Origin: Lachnospiraceae bacterium UBA3762
Lineage (GTDB): Bacteria > Bacillota > Clostridia > Lachnospirales > Lachnospiraceae
Reading direction: 5' to 3'
Assembly: GCA_002371615.1 (NCBI GenBank)
Contig: DFGA01000064.1
Location: 87,605 to 151,604, forward strand
DNA: 64,000 nt
The notes under the pieces were generated by a model that was not told the DNA's origin, made no database searches, and saw only the letters and a list, made by a program, of their open reading frames with translations. The translations under genes and the position numbers were made by a program. Each line of letters starts with the position of its first letter. The first letter of the stretch is position 1. This document shows, one piece after another, positions 15,429 through 24,583 of the stretch.

Positions 15429-17050
15429 TCAAAGTATTCTTGTGCGAAGACGAATTTGTTGTCCGCGAGGGAATCAAAAATAATATAGACTGGGCATCGT
15501 CCGGATATGAGTTTGTAGGGGAAGCTTCCGACGGGGAGCTTGCCCTTCCTTTGATTAGAAAACTTGAACCCGATATTGTGATTACGGATATTAAAATGCC
15601 GTTTATGGACGGTCTGGAACTTTCGAGAGTGATAAGACGCGAACTTCCCTCGACGGAGATAGTAATTCTGTCGGGATACGAAGAATTCGATTATGCCAAG
15701 CAGGCAATTTCTATCGGAGTAGCACAGTACCTGACCAAGCCGATATCGGGAGATGACCTCCTCAGAGAACTCGACATGCTTCGGGAGAAGATTATTAAAA
15801 ACAAAGAAGAGAATGCCCTTAAAGAAAAATTCAGGAAGGAAATGGAGGAGAATGTCAGACGGGAAAAGAGTGCACTGTTCAATTCCCTTGTTTCCGGAAC
15901 CTGTTCAGTGACCGAACTTCTTGAGCGTTCACAGAAGCTGGGCATAGATCTTTCAGCGGTATGGTACAACATTGTTCTGCTGTTCATCAAATCCGACCAT
16001 CATAATATCGAAGAGTATTCGGGAAGCTCCGTAACAATAGAAGAGAAGATAAACGAAATAATATCCGATATGGGATGCATCTGCTTTGACCGTGATCTTG
16101 AAGGAAAGGCAGTGCTTATAATGGCTGATTCGGAGCAGTCTTTGATAAGCCATCAGAACGACCTGATCTCAAGACTCGAAGAGGTTTTTGCACCATACGG
16201 ACATATCAGGTATTCGGGTGGCTTGGGTAGAGCCGTAAACCGGCTGTCGATGCTGAACGAATCGTACGAAGATGCCGGACGGGCTCTTGCAAACAGGTTT
16301 TTTACGACAAAGAGCGGGTTTTATGAAGCCGCTAGATCCGACAGAGAAGAGGCGGATGTCAAAGAAGTGTTTGATATGGGCTCAATAGATGCGAAGAGAA
16401 TTGACAAGAGCAATGTTTCGAGATTCCTCAAGCTCGGAAATCTTGATGAGATCCCGTTCTATGTAAGTGAGTTCATAAAAAGCGTCGGGGAAAACGCGTT
16501 TGAATCATATATTTTCAGACAATATATCGCGATGGATGTATTCTTTGCAGTGTCGGGATTTGTAGAGGAACTGTCTTCCAAAAAGCATTTTGACGGGATA
16601 GCAGAGGTAACAAAGGAATCGCTAGAGAGCGTAGAGAGTATAAAATCATACATAGCGCAGATAATCGAAAAGGCAATAACCTACAGGGATTCCATTGCAA
16701 CCAACAGATATACCGAGATTGTTGAGGATGCCGTCAAGTATATAGAAGAGAATTACAGTGACGAGGAACTCTCCCTCAACCAGCTTGCAAGTCATGTGAA
16801 TGTCTCTCCCAATCATCTAAGTACTATTTTCTCACAGCAGACCGGGCAGACATTTATCAAATATCTGACCGAGTACAGGATGGATAAAGCCAAGGAGATG
16901 CTTAAATGTACAAGCATGCGGTCAAGTGAGATAAGCGAGGCCGTCGGTTACAAGGATCCTCACTATTTCTCCTATATGTTCAAGAAAACTGTCGGTGTAA
17001 CTCCCACAAACTACCGGGGCGGAAAAGATAATGAAGAGGAAGATGAATGA
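15425..17050 (+). CDS. YesN-type response regulator with AraC DNA-binding domain
   Basis: A 541-residue cytoplasmic regulator. Residues 1-120 form a receiver domain with the acidic pair in FLCEDEF, phosphorylated Asp55 in ITDIKMP and the Lys of YLTKPI. A long middle region (about 125-430) is typical of YesN proteins. The C-terminal 100 residues hold the two AraC helix-turn-helix units (LSLNQLASHVNVSPNHLS and SSEISEAVGYKDPHYFS). It forms a pair with the kinase that follows. The sugar ABC operon downstream is the natural target. It is translationally coupled to the metal repressor gene, an odd combination. Confidence 0.92.
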   Translation: MIKVFLCEDEFVVREGIKNNIDWASSGYEFVGEASDGELALPLIRKLEPDIVITDIKMPFMDGLELSRVIRRELPSTEIVILSGYEEFDYAKQAISIGVAQYLTKPISGDDLLRELDMLREKIIKNKEENALKEKFRKEMEENVRREKSALFNSLVSGTCSVTELLERSQKLGIDLSAVWYNIVLLFIKSDHHNIEEYSGSSVTIEEKINEIISDMGCICFDRDLEGKAVLIMADSEQSLISHQNDLISRLEEVFAPYGHIRYSGGLGRAVNRLSMLNESYEDAGRALANRFFTTKSGFYEAARSDREEADVKEVFDMGSIDAKRIDKSNVSRFLKLGNLDEIPFYVSEFIKSVGENAFESYIFRQYIAMDVFFAVSGFVEELSSKKHFDGIAEVTKESLESVESIKSYIAQIIEKAITYRDSIATNRYTEIVEDAVKYIEENYSDEELSLNQLASHVNVSPNHLSTIFSQQTGQTFIKYLTEYRMDKAKEMLKCTSMRSSEISEAVGYKDPHYFSYMFKKTVGVTPTNYRGGKDNEEEDE

Positions 17051-18486
17051 AAAAAATACGTGATTATTTTCGGAACACCTCCCTCGCAACGAAGATACGT
17101 ATATCGTATCTTCTTCTTGTAATACCGCTCGTACTTCTTCTTGGTGTTTTCTTCTATATGATGCAGAGGTCATCTCAAAAATACAGCGAGATGATATCCT
17201 CGGCTGTTCTGGCCGGTGATTTTTCCCTTGATTTTAAAAAAGATTATGACTATGAGACCTATCTACTCATTGTCGGAAACAAAACGATTGAAGATTCCGA
17301 ACTCGGCAGGATGACGGATGAAGCCGAAAGAGTGGTTGACGGCCTCATTGGAATTACAGTGAATGAAGATAATCTCAGAAGGCTTGAGGGAGTCAAGAAG
17401 TACCTGGACAATCTGCGTAAATATGTGGGAAGGATAGAAAAAAACCTTGAGGCCGGTGAGGAATATGACGCGAACATTGAAATATGGGAAAATGATGTTC
17501 AGATCGTTACCGGGCTTATTAAAGAAGAAATATTCAGATACGTTTTCTATGAGATAAGGGATATGCAGTCTGAGAAGGCCGATATGGACAGGTTTTACCG
17601 TCAGGCGATGACGTGGAGTCTTATTTCCTTTATAGCCTTAACGGCGATGGTAACGTTTTTCTCGTTCTATCTTCCTCAAAGCTTTACCAGACCAATTACA
17701 GATCTGGTTGAGGTCACTGAAAGAATTTCACAGGGAGATCTTGAGGTTAGAAGTACAAACGGTTCAAAGGACGAAGTGGGCGTATTGTCTGAGTCAATGA
17801 ACCAGATGATAGAAAAGATAAACGAACTGCTGTCCCAGATCACCAAAGAACAGATAAGGATCAGGGAGGCCGAACTTGAGCTGTTGCAGGCCCAGATAAA
17901 TCCCCATTTTTTGTACAATACACTGGATACCATTATATGGCTTGCCGAGGGGGGAGATCAGAAAAGAGTAGTTGATATGGTTAAGAGTCTGTCTGCTTTT
18001 TTCAGAACCTCACTGTCGCGGGGAAGAGATATAATAACTATACGGGAAGAACTGCAGCACGCGGGAAGTTACTTGGAGATTCAGCAGTTCCGTTATCAGG
18101 ATATACTTGAATACGAGATTGATGTGGCGGAAGAATACTACGATTATACGATTCCCAAGATAACGATCCAGCCTCTTGTGGAAAACGCACTTTATCACGG
18201 GATTAAGAACAAAAGAGGCGGCGGAAAGATAAACATAACCGCAAAAGATGCAGGGGATGATTTTGTGATATGCGTATCCGATAACGGAATAGGTATGACA
18301 GATGAGCGTCTTGCGGAAGTAACCAAAGGCCTTACCGGATCGGCACCGGCGGAAAATGCCATATACGGGCTGTATAATGTCAATGAGAGAATAAGGCTTA
18401 AATTCGGCGCTACCTACGGCATAACACTACATAGTGTATATAACGAAGGAAGTATGTGCAACATATTGTTGCCAAAGCGTTCGTAA
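17047..18486 (+). CDS. YesM-type sensor histidine kinase
   Basis: Membrane sensor kinase of 479 residues, overlapping its response regulator by 4 bases. Membrane spans lie at about 19-40 and 190-215 with a small extracellular, largely helical domain of about 150 residues between them. Then come HAMP (about 215-270), the phospho-acceptor in QINPHFLYNTLD (His287) and the ATPase domain with NALYHGIKNK (N box), DNGIGM and the late GLYNVNERI loop. The ligand is probably a sugar or an ABC binding-protein complex, given the transporter next door. A terminator follows. Confidence 0.92.
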   Translation: MKKIRDYFRNTSLATKIRISYLLLVIPLVLLLGVFFYMMQRSSQKYSEMISSAVLAGDFSLDFKKDYDYETYLLIVGNKTIEDSELGRMTDEAERVVDGLIGITVNEDNLRRLEGVKKYLDNLRKYVGRIEKNLEAGEEYDANIEIWENDVQIVTGLIKEEIFRYVFYEIRDMQSEKADMDRFYRQAMTWSLISFIALTAMVTFFSFYLPQSFTRPITDLVEVTERISQGDLEVRSTNGSKDEVGVLSESMNQMIEKINELLSQITKEQIRIREAELELLQAQINPHFLYNTLDTIIWLAEGGDQKRVVDMVKSLSAFFRTSLSRGRDIITIREELQHAGSYLEIQQFRYQDILEYEIDVAEEYYDYTIPKITIQPLVENALYHGIKNKRGGGKINITAKDAGDDFVICVSDNGIGMTDERLAEVTKGLTGSAPAENAIYGLYNVNERIRLKFGATYGITLHSVYNEGSMCNILLPKRS

Positions 18487-18490
18487 AAAA

Positions 18491-18549
18491 ATCAACCGCC
18501 CGGATAAAATAATCAACCGATTAACTAAGTAACGATAAAAAAATCAACC
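18491..18549 (+). repeat. Three direct repeats ATCAACC at 21 and 31 base spacing
   Basis: ATCAACC occurs at 18491-18497, 18512-18518 and 18543-18549, each preceded by an A/T run. The start-to-start distances of 21 and 31 bases equal about two and three helical turns, as for half-sites of AraC-type regulators. They lie about 110-170 bases before the binding-protein gene, so they may be sites for the adjacent YesN protein. The third copy overlaps the terminator stem. Confidence 0.45.
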
Positions 18550-18577
18550 ATGGACGTATTTAAGTTCATGGTTTTTT
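18546..18577 (+). terminator. Rho-independent terminator after the sensor kinase
   Basis: Stem AACCATG / CATGGTT (7 bp) with a 14-base loop, followed by TTTT, ends the two-component transcript 60 bases after the kinase stop codon. Confidence 0.7.
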
Positions 18578-18661
18578 AATATTTGAAAGATTATTATCGT
18601 ATCATCGGGTAGGGGGATAGGCTCCTTATCCAGATCAAAATTATTCCAGGGAGGATAGAAA

Positions 18662-19756
18662 ATGAAGAAGAAAGTTTTAGCAGCTATCATGGCAGCAGCA
18701 ATGGTTGCCCTTACAGCATGCGGCGGCGCAGCAGCTCCCGCAGCACCTGCAGCAGATGCTGAGCCTGCAGCAACAGAAGAAGCAGCTCCGGCAGATGAAC
18801 CCGCAGCAGAAGAGCCCGCTGCAGAAGAGCCTGCAGCAGAAGAAACAGCAGAAGCACCTGCAGCTTCAGGCGAACTCATCAAAGTTGGTATCATCAACAA
18901 CGATCCTAACGAGTCAGGTTACAGAACAGCTAATGACAAAGACCTTAAGGCAGCTTTCTCAGAAGAGAACGGATTTGATGCATCATTCGCATACAGCTTA
19001 AAGAACGACGAGCAGATCACAGCAGCTCAGAAGTTCATTCAGGATGGAGTTGATTACCTCCTTCTTTCAGCAGCTGATACAGCAGGTTGGGATTCAGTTC
19101 TTAAGGATGCACAGGATGCAGGTATCCATGTAATCCTTTTCGATAGAACAATCGATGCTGATCCTTCACTTTACAGCGCTTCAATCGTTTCCGATATGGA
19201 CAAAGAAGGTGAAACAGCAGTTGCATGGCTTGAGAGCCAGAACCTTGACGAATACAACGTAATCCATATCCAGGGTGTTATGGGTTCAGCAGCTCAGAAG
19301 GGTCGTTCAGGCGCTCTTGACAACAAGGTTGCATCTGATCCGTCTAAGTGGAAGATCGTTACACAGCAGACAGCTGAATGGAACGCAGAAAAAGCACAGC
19401 AGATCGTTCAGTCGGTTATCGATTCAGGCGAGAAGTTCAACGTAATCTACGCTGAGAACGACGATATGGCAAAGGGTGCTGTTGCAGCTCTTGACGCAGC
19501 AAACATCTCACACGGTGTTGGCAAAGATGTCATAATAATGGGATTTGACTGCAATAAGTGGGCACTTCAGGAACTCCTTGACCAGAACTGGAACTACGAC
19601 GGACAGTGCAATCCTTTCCAGTCTGAGTACATCCTTCAGGTTATCGACGAGCTTGAGAAGGGCAACGAGCCTGCAGAGAAGACTATCGTTATGAACGAGA
19701 AGGGATTCGATGCTACAACTATCACAGCAGACGATGTAGAGAGCTACGGAATCTAA
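18662..19756 (+). CDS. Sugar ABC transporter binding lipoprotein 1
   Basis: Extracellular solute-binding lipoprotein (364 residues) of the ribose/galactofuranose class (periplasmic-binding type 1 fold). The signal peptide ends in LTAC (Cys20). An Ala/Pro/Glu-rich spacer of about 45 residues, coded largely by GCA and GAA, separates it from the binding domain, which begins KVGIINNDP. Typical segments are GVDYLLLSAADTAGWDSVL and VIHIQGVMGSAAQKGRSGAL. Strong codon bias and GGGAGGA before ATG suggest high expression. A strong hairpin just downstream probably limits expression of the other transporter genes relative to this one. The sugar is likely a pentose, judging by the kinase and epimerase downstream. 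Confidence 0.9.
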   Translation: MKKKVLAAIMAAAMVALTACGGAAAPAAPAADAEPAATEEAAPADEPAAEEPAAEEPAAEETAEAPAASGELIKVGIINNDPNESGYRTANDKDLKAAFSEENGFDASFAYSLKNDEQITAAQKFIQDGVDYLLLSAADTAGWDSVLKDAQDAGIHVILFDRTIDADPSLYSASIVSDMDKEGETAVAWLESQNLDEYNVIHIQGVMGSAAQKGRSGALDNKVASDPSKWKIVTQQTAEWNAEKAQQIVQSVIDSGEKFNVIYAENDDMAKGAVAALDAANISHGVGKDVIIMGFDCNKWALQELLDQNWNYDGQCNPFQSEYILQVIDELEKGNEPAEKTIVMNEKGFDATTITADDVESYGI

Positions 19757-19785
19757 TTCTTTAACCTAAAAAATAAGCAATATCA

Positions 19786-19820
19786 GGGGCGCGACAGCGT
19801 ACAAGTCGCGCCCCCTTTTT
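19786..19820 (+). terminator. Strong hairpin with T run inside the ABC operon
   Basis: A perfect 10-bp stem (GGGGCGCGAC / GTCGCGCCCC), a 9-base loop and CTTTTT lie between the binding-protein and ATPase genes. It has the full form of an intrinsic terminator and probably works as a partial one, so that the binding protein is made in excess. Confidence 0.88.
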
Positions 19821-19851
19821 GAAGAAAAGTTGGGAGGTGAATCCACTCATT

Positions 19852-21366
19852 ATGGAAAAAGCAGTACTTAAAATGCGTGGCATCGATAAGGTATTCCCCG
19901 GAGTACGTGCCCTGCAGGGTGTGGATTTTACATTATGCGAAGGTGAGATACACGCACTCATGGGAGAAAACGGAGCGGGAAAATCCACTCTGATCAAAGT
20001 CCTTACCGGGGTATACGCAAAAGATGCGGGAGAGATATTCCTCGGCGATAAACCCGTTACTATCAAGTCACCGCAGGATGCCCAGAACATGGGTATAAGC
20101 ACGGTGTATCAGGAAATAACGCTTTGCCCCAATCTTTCCGTTGCGGAGAATATGTTCATCGGCAGAACCAATGGAGTGATCCAGAACTGGAAGAAGATGA
20201 ATGAAGATGCCGGGAAGATACTGAATGAACTTGCAATCCCTGCAAAACCCGCGCAGCAGCTTGCCAGCTGTTCAATAGCGGTTCAGCAGATGGTTGCGAT
20301 AGCAAGGGCTGTGGATATGGACTGTAAGGTTCTTATTCTCGATGAGCCTACATCTTCCCTTGATGAACAGGAAGTTGCTAAATTATTTAAACTTATGAGA
20401 GACCTTAAGGCAAAGGGTGTCGGTATTATATTTGTAACCCACTTCCTTGATCAGGTATATGAGGTGTGCGACAAGATAACCGTTCTTCGTGACGGACAGC
20501 TCGTAGGTCAGTACGAGATCAAAGATCTTCCGAGAGTACAACTTGTATCCAAGATGCTTGGAAAAGAACTTGATGATATGTCGGATATCAAGAGCGAAGG
20601 TGGATCATATGACAGGAAAGAAGGAGAGACTCCGGTCTTTGAATCCAAAAACCTGTCAAGTACCGAAGCAATTTATCCCTTTGATTTTTATATTAACAAA
20701 GGTGAAGTTAACGGATTTACCGGACTTCTCGGATCAGGCAGAAGTGAGTGTGTGCGCGCCATTTTCGGTGCCGACAGGAATCTTTCCGGAGAAAAGTTCA
20801 GAAACGGCAAGTCTGTTAAGATCAGCAAGCCTATAGATGCAATGAAGAAAGGTATTGCTTATCTCCCCGAAGATCGTAAGGTTGACGGAATAGTCGGCGA
20901 TCTATCGGTAAGAGAAAACATAATACTTGCATATCAGGTGTTAAAAGGCGCTTTTCATCCTTTTTCCAAAGCAGAAGCATACAAGTTTGCTGATGAGTAC
21001 ATTAAGCTGCTTGATATCAAGACAGCATCGGCTGATACACCGATCAAATCGCTTTCGGGAGGTAACCAGCAGAAAGTTATACTTGCAAGATGGCTTTTGA
21101 CACATCCGGATTATCTGATACTTGACGAGCCGACAAGAGGAATTGATGTCGGAACTAAGGTTGATATCCAGAAACTTGTTCTTAAGCTTGCAAGCGAAGG
21201 AATGGCTGTAACGTTCATTTCTTCGGAGACGGATGAGATGCTCCGTACATGTTCGAGACTAATCGTTATGAGAGACAGGCATGTTGTCGGTGAACTTACG
21301 GGAGATGATCTCAACCAGAATAAGATCATGAGTACAATTGCCGGAGGTGATAGCAATGGCAAATAA
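19852..21366 (+). CDS. Sugar ABC transporter ATPase with two nucleotide-binding domains
   Basis: A 504-residue fused double ATPase of the RbsA/MglA/YtfR class that drives sugar import. Half 1 has Walker A GENGAGKST and Walker B LILDEPTSSLD. Half 2 has the usual degenerate Walker A (GLLGSGRSE), signature LSGGNQQKV and Walker B LILDEPTRGID. ATG 19852 is chosen, although the GGGAGG site is 14 bases away, because the upstream in-frame TTG and GTG codons have no site at all. The end overlaps permease 1 by 11 bases. Confidence 0.93.
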   Translation: MEKAVLKMRGIDKVFPGVRALQGVDFTLCEGEIHALMGENGAGKSTLIKVLTGVYAKDAGEIFLGDKPVTIKSPQDAQNMGISTVYQEITLCPNLSVAENMFIGRTNGVIQNWKKMNEDAGKILNELAIPAKPAQQLASCSIAVQQMVAIARAVDMDCKVLILDEPTSSLDEQEVAKLFKLMRDLKAKGVGIIFVTHFLDQVYEVCDKITVLRDGQLVGQYEIKDLPRVQLVSKMLGKELDDMSDIKSEGGSYDRKEGETPVFESKNLSSTEAIYPFDFYINKGEVNGFTGLLGSGRSECVRAIFGADRNLSGEKFRNGKSVKISKPIDAMKKGIAYLPEDRKVDGIVGDLSVRENIILAYQVLKGAFHPFSKAEAYKFADEYIKLLDIKTASADTPIKSLSGGNQQKVILARWLLTHPDYLILDEPTRGIDVGTKVDIQKLVLKLASEGMAVTFISSETDEMLRTCSRLIVMRDRHVVGELTGDDLNQNKIMSTIAGGDSNGK

Positions 21367-22438
21367 TAATAAATCAGGCTCCGGATTTTTCGGAAAGCTT
21401 ATTCATAATCAGATTTTCATACCTTTAGCGGCACTTTTGCTGCTCGTATTATTTAACCTTGTATTTGATCCGTCATTCTTCAAGATAACTCTTGGACAGA
21501 ATGCGGCGGGTAATCCCGTATTATCGGGGTATCTTGTGACGATACTTGATTACGGATCGGAACTTGCGATCCTTGCCATAGGAATGACGCTTGTTACGGC
21601 AGCATCGGGCGGACAGGATATTTCGGTTGGAGCTACGATCGCAATATGCGGATCTGCGCTTTTGAGAGTTTTGTGTGGCAGAAATTCCCGTCCTGACGAA
21701 CTTCAGGCGCCGATTATTGTAGCTTTTCTCGTTGCTTGTATTGTAGGAATGCTTTGCGGTGCTTTTAACGGAATGCTTGTATCGATATTCAAGATCCAGC
21801 CCATGGTTGCGACTCTTATACTTTTTACGGCAGGACGTTCGATCGCAGCGTGGATCAATAATAATGAGCTCCCGATTGTAGGAGATCCTACTTTTGCGTA
21901 TTTCGGATCGTTCTTTCCGGGAATTCCGATACCGGCTCCGGTTTTTATCGCGGCATTCTGCCTGATAATAATCTTTGTGGTGCTCAAGTTTACAACATTA
22001 GGTCTTTATACACAGGCAGTAGGTATCAATCCTTCATCTTCAAGGCTTAACGGATTGAATCCGCAGTTTATTAAATTTGTTTCTTTCGTGATTCTCGGAC
22101 TTTGCGTCGCTGTAGCGGCACTTATCAAAGTTTCAAGGCTCTCGACGATAAACTATTCGGTTATAGCAAAGGATATAGAAATGGATGCGATTCTTGCCGT
22201 TGCACTCGGAGGAAACCCGCTTGGAGGCGGTAAGTTCAATATGTGGGCGTCAATAATCGGTGCATATGTTATCCAGTTTCTGACCACTACCTTATACAAG
22301 TTCAAGGTAAGTTCGGATGCCCTTTCGGCATACAAGGCAGTTGTTGTAATTTTGCTGGTTGTATTCTCCGCGCCTACGGTAAGAGAGTGGATCGGGGCCA
22401 AGTTCAAAAAAATCACGGCAAAGAAAGGGGTGGCATAA
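21356..22438 (+). CDS. Sugar ABC transporter permease 1 (YtfT-like)
   Basis: Integral membrane permease (360 residues) of the BPD_transp_2 family, with about 8-10 spans. The conserved GMTLVTAASGGQDISVG and GLYTQAVGINPSSSRLNGL segments identify the family; the latter is the cytoplasmic loop contacting the ATPase. The start ATG 21356 has CCGGAGGTG upstream and lies within the end of the ATPase gene, so translation is coupled. It pairs with permease 2 as in YtfQRT-YjfF transporters for furanose sugars. Confidence 0.92.
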   Translation: MANNNKSGSGFFGKLIHNQIFIPLAALLLLVLFNLVFDPSFFKITLGQNAAGNPVLSGYLVTILDYGSELAILAIGMTLVTAASGGQDISVGATIAICGSALLRVLCGRNSRPDELQAPIIVAFLVACIVGMLCGAFNGMLVSIFKIQPMVATLILFTAGRSIAAWINNNELPIVGDPTFAYFGSFFPGIPIPAPVFIAAFCLIIIFVVLKFTTLGLYTQAVGINPSSSRLNGLNPQFIKFVSFVILGLCVAVAALIKVSRLSTINYSVIAKDIEMDAILAVALGGNPLGGGKFNMWASIIGAYVIQFLTTTLYKFKVSSDALSAYKAVVVILLVVFSAPTVREWIGAKFKKITAKKGVA

Positions 22439-23464
22439 ATGAGAAACAAGATAAAAAATATGTCAGATACTTCCCTGCTTTTGTCGATAACGATCGTAGT
22501 ATTCTTTCTTATGTACATCGGTGCGATGGTTTTCCAGGGAAAGGGATTTTTAAAACCCCAGACTTTCTTCAATATTCTTAACGCGAATGCTGCACTTATA
22601 CTGATGTCATGCGGACTTACGATCGTAATGATAATCGGCAGTATCGACATTTCGGTCGGCGGTGTTGCGGCACTTGTAAGTATGTGCTGTGCTGTCTATC
22701 TTGACTACAAGGGCGGGAACGTGTTTGTTTCCATGCTGATAGCACTTGCAATAGGTGTTGCATACGGTGTGATTCAGGGATATCTTATCGCATACCTTGA
22801 TATTCAGCCGTTTATTGTTTCCCTTGCGGGAATGTTCTTCGCTAGAGGAATGACCACCATAGTCCATACAAACCCGTTCAACGTGGAAAACCAGTCTTTT
22901 GTTGCACTCAAGGAGACACGTATCATTGTTCCGGGAATGGGCTCGGTAAATAAACTCGGCAAGTATGTAAATGCATATGTGGAAATAGGTGTTATTGTGG
23001 CTCTTCTTGCTGTGCTTGTACTGTTTTTCGTTCTGCGTTATACTAAATTCGGTCGCGCTCTTTACGCCGTAGGTGGTAACAAGACAAGCGCTCTGATGCT
23101 TGGTATCAACGTTAAGAAAACCAAATTCATGGCACACCTTTTGTGCGGTATTCTTGCCGGAATAGGAGGATATGTATACTTCCTTCATGTAGGAAGTGGT
23201 GCTGCATCCCACGCGTCCGGTGCCGAGATGAATGCTATAGCTTCATCGATTATCGGCGGAACGATGCTTACCGGAGGTGTAGGTAATATCATCGGAACGC
23301 TTTTCGGAGTACTGTCACTTGCAACGATCCAGAGTATTGTGTCGTCGGCAGGTATGGATCAGGCTTGGTGGACCGGCATCACGATCGCTGCAATGCTGTG
23401 TCTGTTCCTTGTTATTCAGTCGGTTGTTATCGCGCGCAAGACTAAATCTTTAAAGAAGCAGTGA
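22439..23464 (+). CDS. Sugar ABC transporter permease 2 (YjfF-like)
   Basis: Second permease (341 residues), whose ATG follows the stop codon of permease 1 without a gap (TAAATG). It has the family loop GRALYAVGGNKTSALMLGIN and the earlier GLTIVMIIGSIDISVGG. About 9-10 membrane spans are apparent. Two distinct permeases with one double ATPase are the hallmark of the YtfQRT-YjfF type; ribose systems usually use one permease gene. Confidence 0.92.
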   Translation: MRNKIKNMSDTSLLLSITIVVFFLMYIGAMVFQGKGFLKPQTFFNILNANAALILMSCGLTIVMIIGSIDISVGGVAALVSMCCAVYLDYKGGNVFVSMLIALAIGVAYGVIQGYLIAYLDIQPFIVSLAGMFFARGMTTIVHTNPFNVENQSFVALKETRIIVPGMGSVNKLGKYVNAYVEIGVIVALLAVLVLFFVLRYTKFGRALYAVGGNKTSALMLGINVKKTKFMAHLLCGILAGIGGYVYFLHVGSGAASHASGAEMNAIASSIIGGTMLTGGVGNIIGTLFGVLSLATIQSIVSSAGMDQAWWTGITIAAMLCLFLVIQSVVIARKTKSLKKQ

Positions 23465-23474
23465 TAATCCGATC

Positions 23475-24560
23475 ATGATGATGGACAGACCATCGGTAAA
23501 AATCATATATATAATGATCATTGCTAGCCTCTGTTGTCTTATGGCCGCCTGTGGCGGTAAAGACGCAGGGGCTGTCAGTGATATTAAGGAAAAAGGTGGG
23601 AAGGAACGTATTGTTGTAGGATTTTCGCAGCTTGGAGCGGAATCCGATTGGAGAAGCGCAAATACCGAGTCGATGAAGTCGGTGTTTTCGAAAGAAAACG
23701 GTTATGAACTTATATTTGACGATGCACAGCAAAAGCAGACCAATCAGATTACGGCAATACGAAGCTTTATACAGCAGGATGTTGACTACATTGTACTTGC
23801 TCCGGTTACCGAAACCGGATGGGACACAGTCCTTTCCGAGGCAAAAGAGGCAGGAATACCGGTAATCATTGTAGACCGCCAGGTGGACGTGTCCGATGAG
23901 AGTCTTTTTACATGCTGGGTAGGCTCGGATTTTGAGCTTGAAGCACGCAAAGTATGTATGTGGATGTCATACTTTTTTAACAAGAAGGGCATTAAGAGCG
24001 AGGATGTTCACATAGTCGATATTCAGGGCACCATCGGAAGTACGGCACAGATCGGAAGAACCAAGGGCTTTGACGATATGGCAAATCTCTACGGATGGGA
24101 TGTGGTAGCTCATGAGCCCGGTGATTTTACGAAAAGTAAAGCCAAAGAGGCGATGTTTGCAATACTGCGGAATTATGATAATGTCAATGTTGTATTTTGT
24201 GAAAATGACAATGAAGCACTTGGCGTTATAGAGGTTCTTGAGGCGAGTGGGAAAAAGTGCGGCAGCGATATTACAAACGGTGAGATCATGGTCGTGTCGT
24301 TTGATGGCGTCAACAAAGCGGCGGTATCTTCGCTCGTTGCAGGCAAGATCAGTTGTATAGGGGAGTGCAATCCGTTGCACGGACCAAGGGTTGAGTCGAT
24401 AATCAGAAAGCTTGCCCGGGGGCAGGAACCGTACAAGTATCAGTATGTTAATGAAAAGATCTTTGCGGGAACTTCCGCTGTACCGTCTATAATGCTTGGA
24501 GGTAAAGAATACAAGGTGACTGTGTTTAATGAAGAAACCCTGTACGAATGGCCATATTGA
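23475..24560 (+). CDS. Sugar ABC transporter binding lipoprotein 2 (YtfQ-like)
   Basis: A 361-residue lipoprotein whose signal peptide ends LMAAC. The mature part closely follows E. coli YtfQ, the galactofuranose-binding protein, for example VVGFSQLGAESDWRSAN, DAQQKQTNQITAIRSF and LAPVTETGWDTVL. It is clearly divergent from binding protein 1 and lacks its long Ala-rich spacer. Having two binding proteins for one transporter suggests either two related sugars, such as furanose forms of arabinose or galactose, or one transport and one signalling protein. Three consecutive ATG codons start the frame and no good ribosome site precedes them. Confidence 0.88.
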   Translation: MMMDRPSVKIIYIMIIASLCCLMAACGGKDAGAVSDIKEKGGKERIVVGFSQLGAESDWRSANTESMKSVFSKENGYELIFDDAQQKQTNQITAIRSFIQQDVDYIVLAPVTETGWDTVLSEAKEAGIPVIIVDRQVDVSDESLFTCWVGSDFELEARKVCMWMSYFFNKKGIKSEDVHIVDIQGTIGSTAQIGRTKGFDDMANLYGWDVVAHEPGDFTKSKAKEAMFAILRNYDNVNVVFCENDNEALGVIEVLEASGKKCGSDITNGEIMVVSFDGVNKAAVSSLVAGKISCIGECNPLHGPRVESIIRKLARGQEPYKYQYVNEKIFAGTSAVPSIMLGGKEYKVTVFNEETLYEWPY

Positions 24561-24583
24561 AAACTAAAAAAGGAGAAGGAATT

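Noticed and set aside
18491..18549. ATCAACC copies considered as a CRISPR-like array
   Set aside because: Only 7 bases are shared, spacing is unequal and there is no spacer-repeat structure.
18544..18900. Ala/Ser-rich open frame on the - strand
   Set aside because: It is the mirror of the GCA/GAA-rich spacer of binding protein 1, so low-complexity coding explains it.
22607..23212. 201-codon open frame on the - strand
   Set aside because: Antisense to permease 2; His/Tyr/Cys-rich translation typical of a reversed membrane-protein gene.
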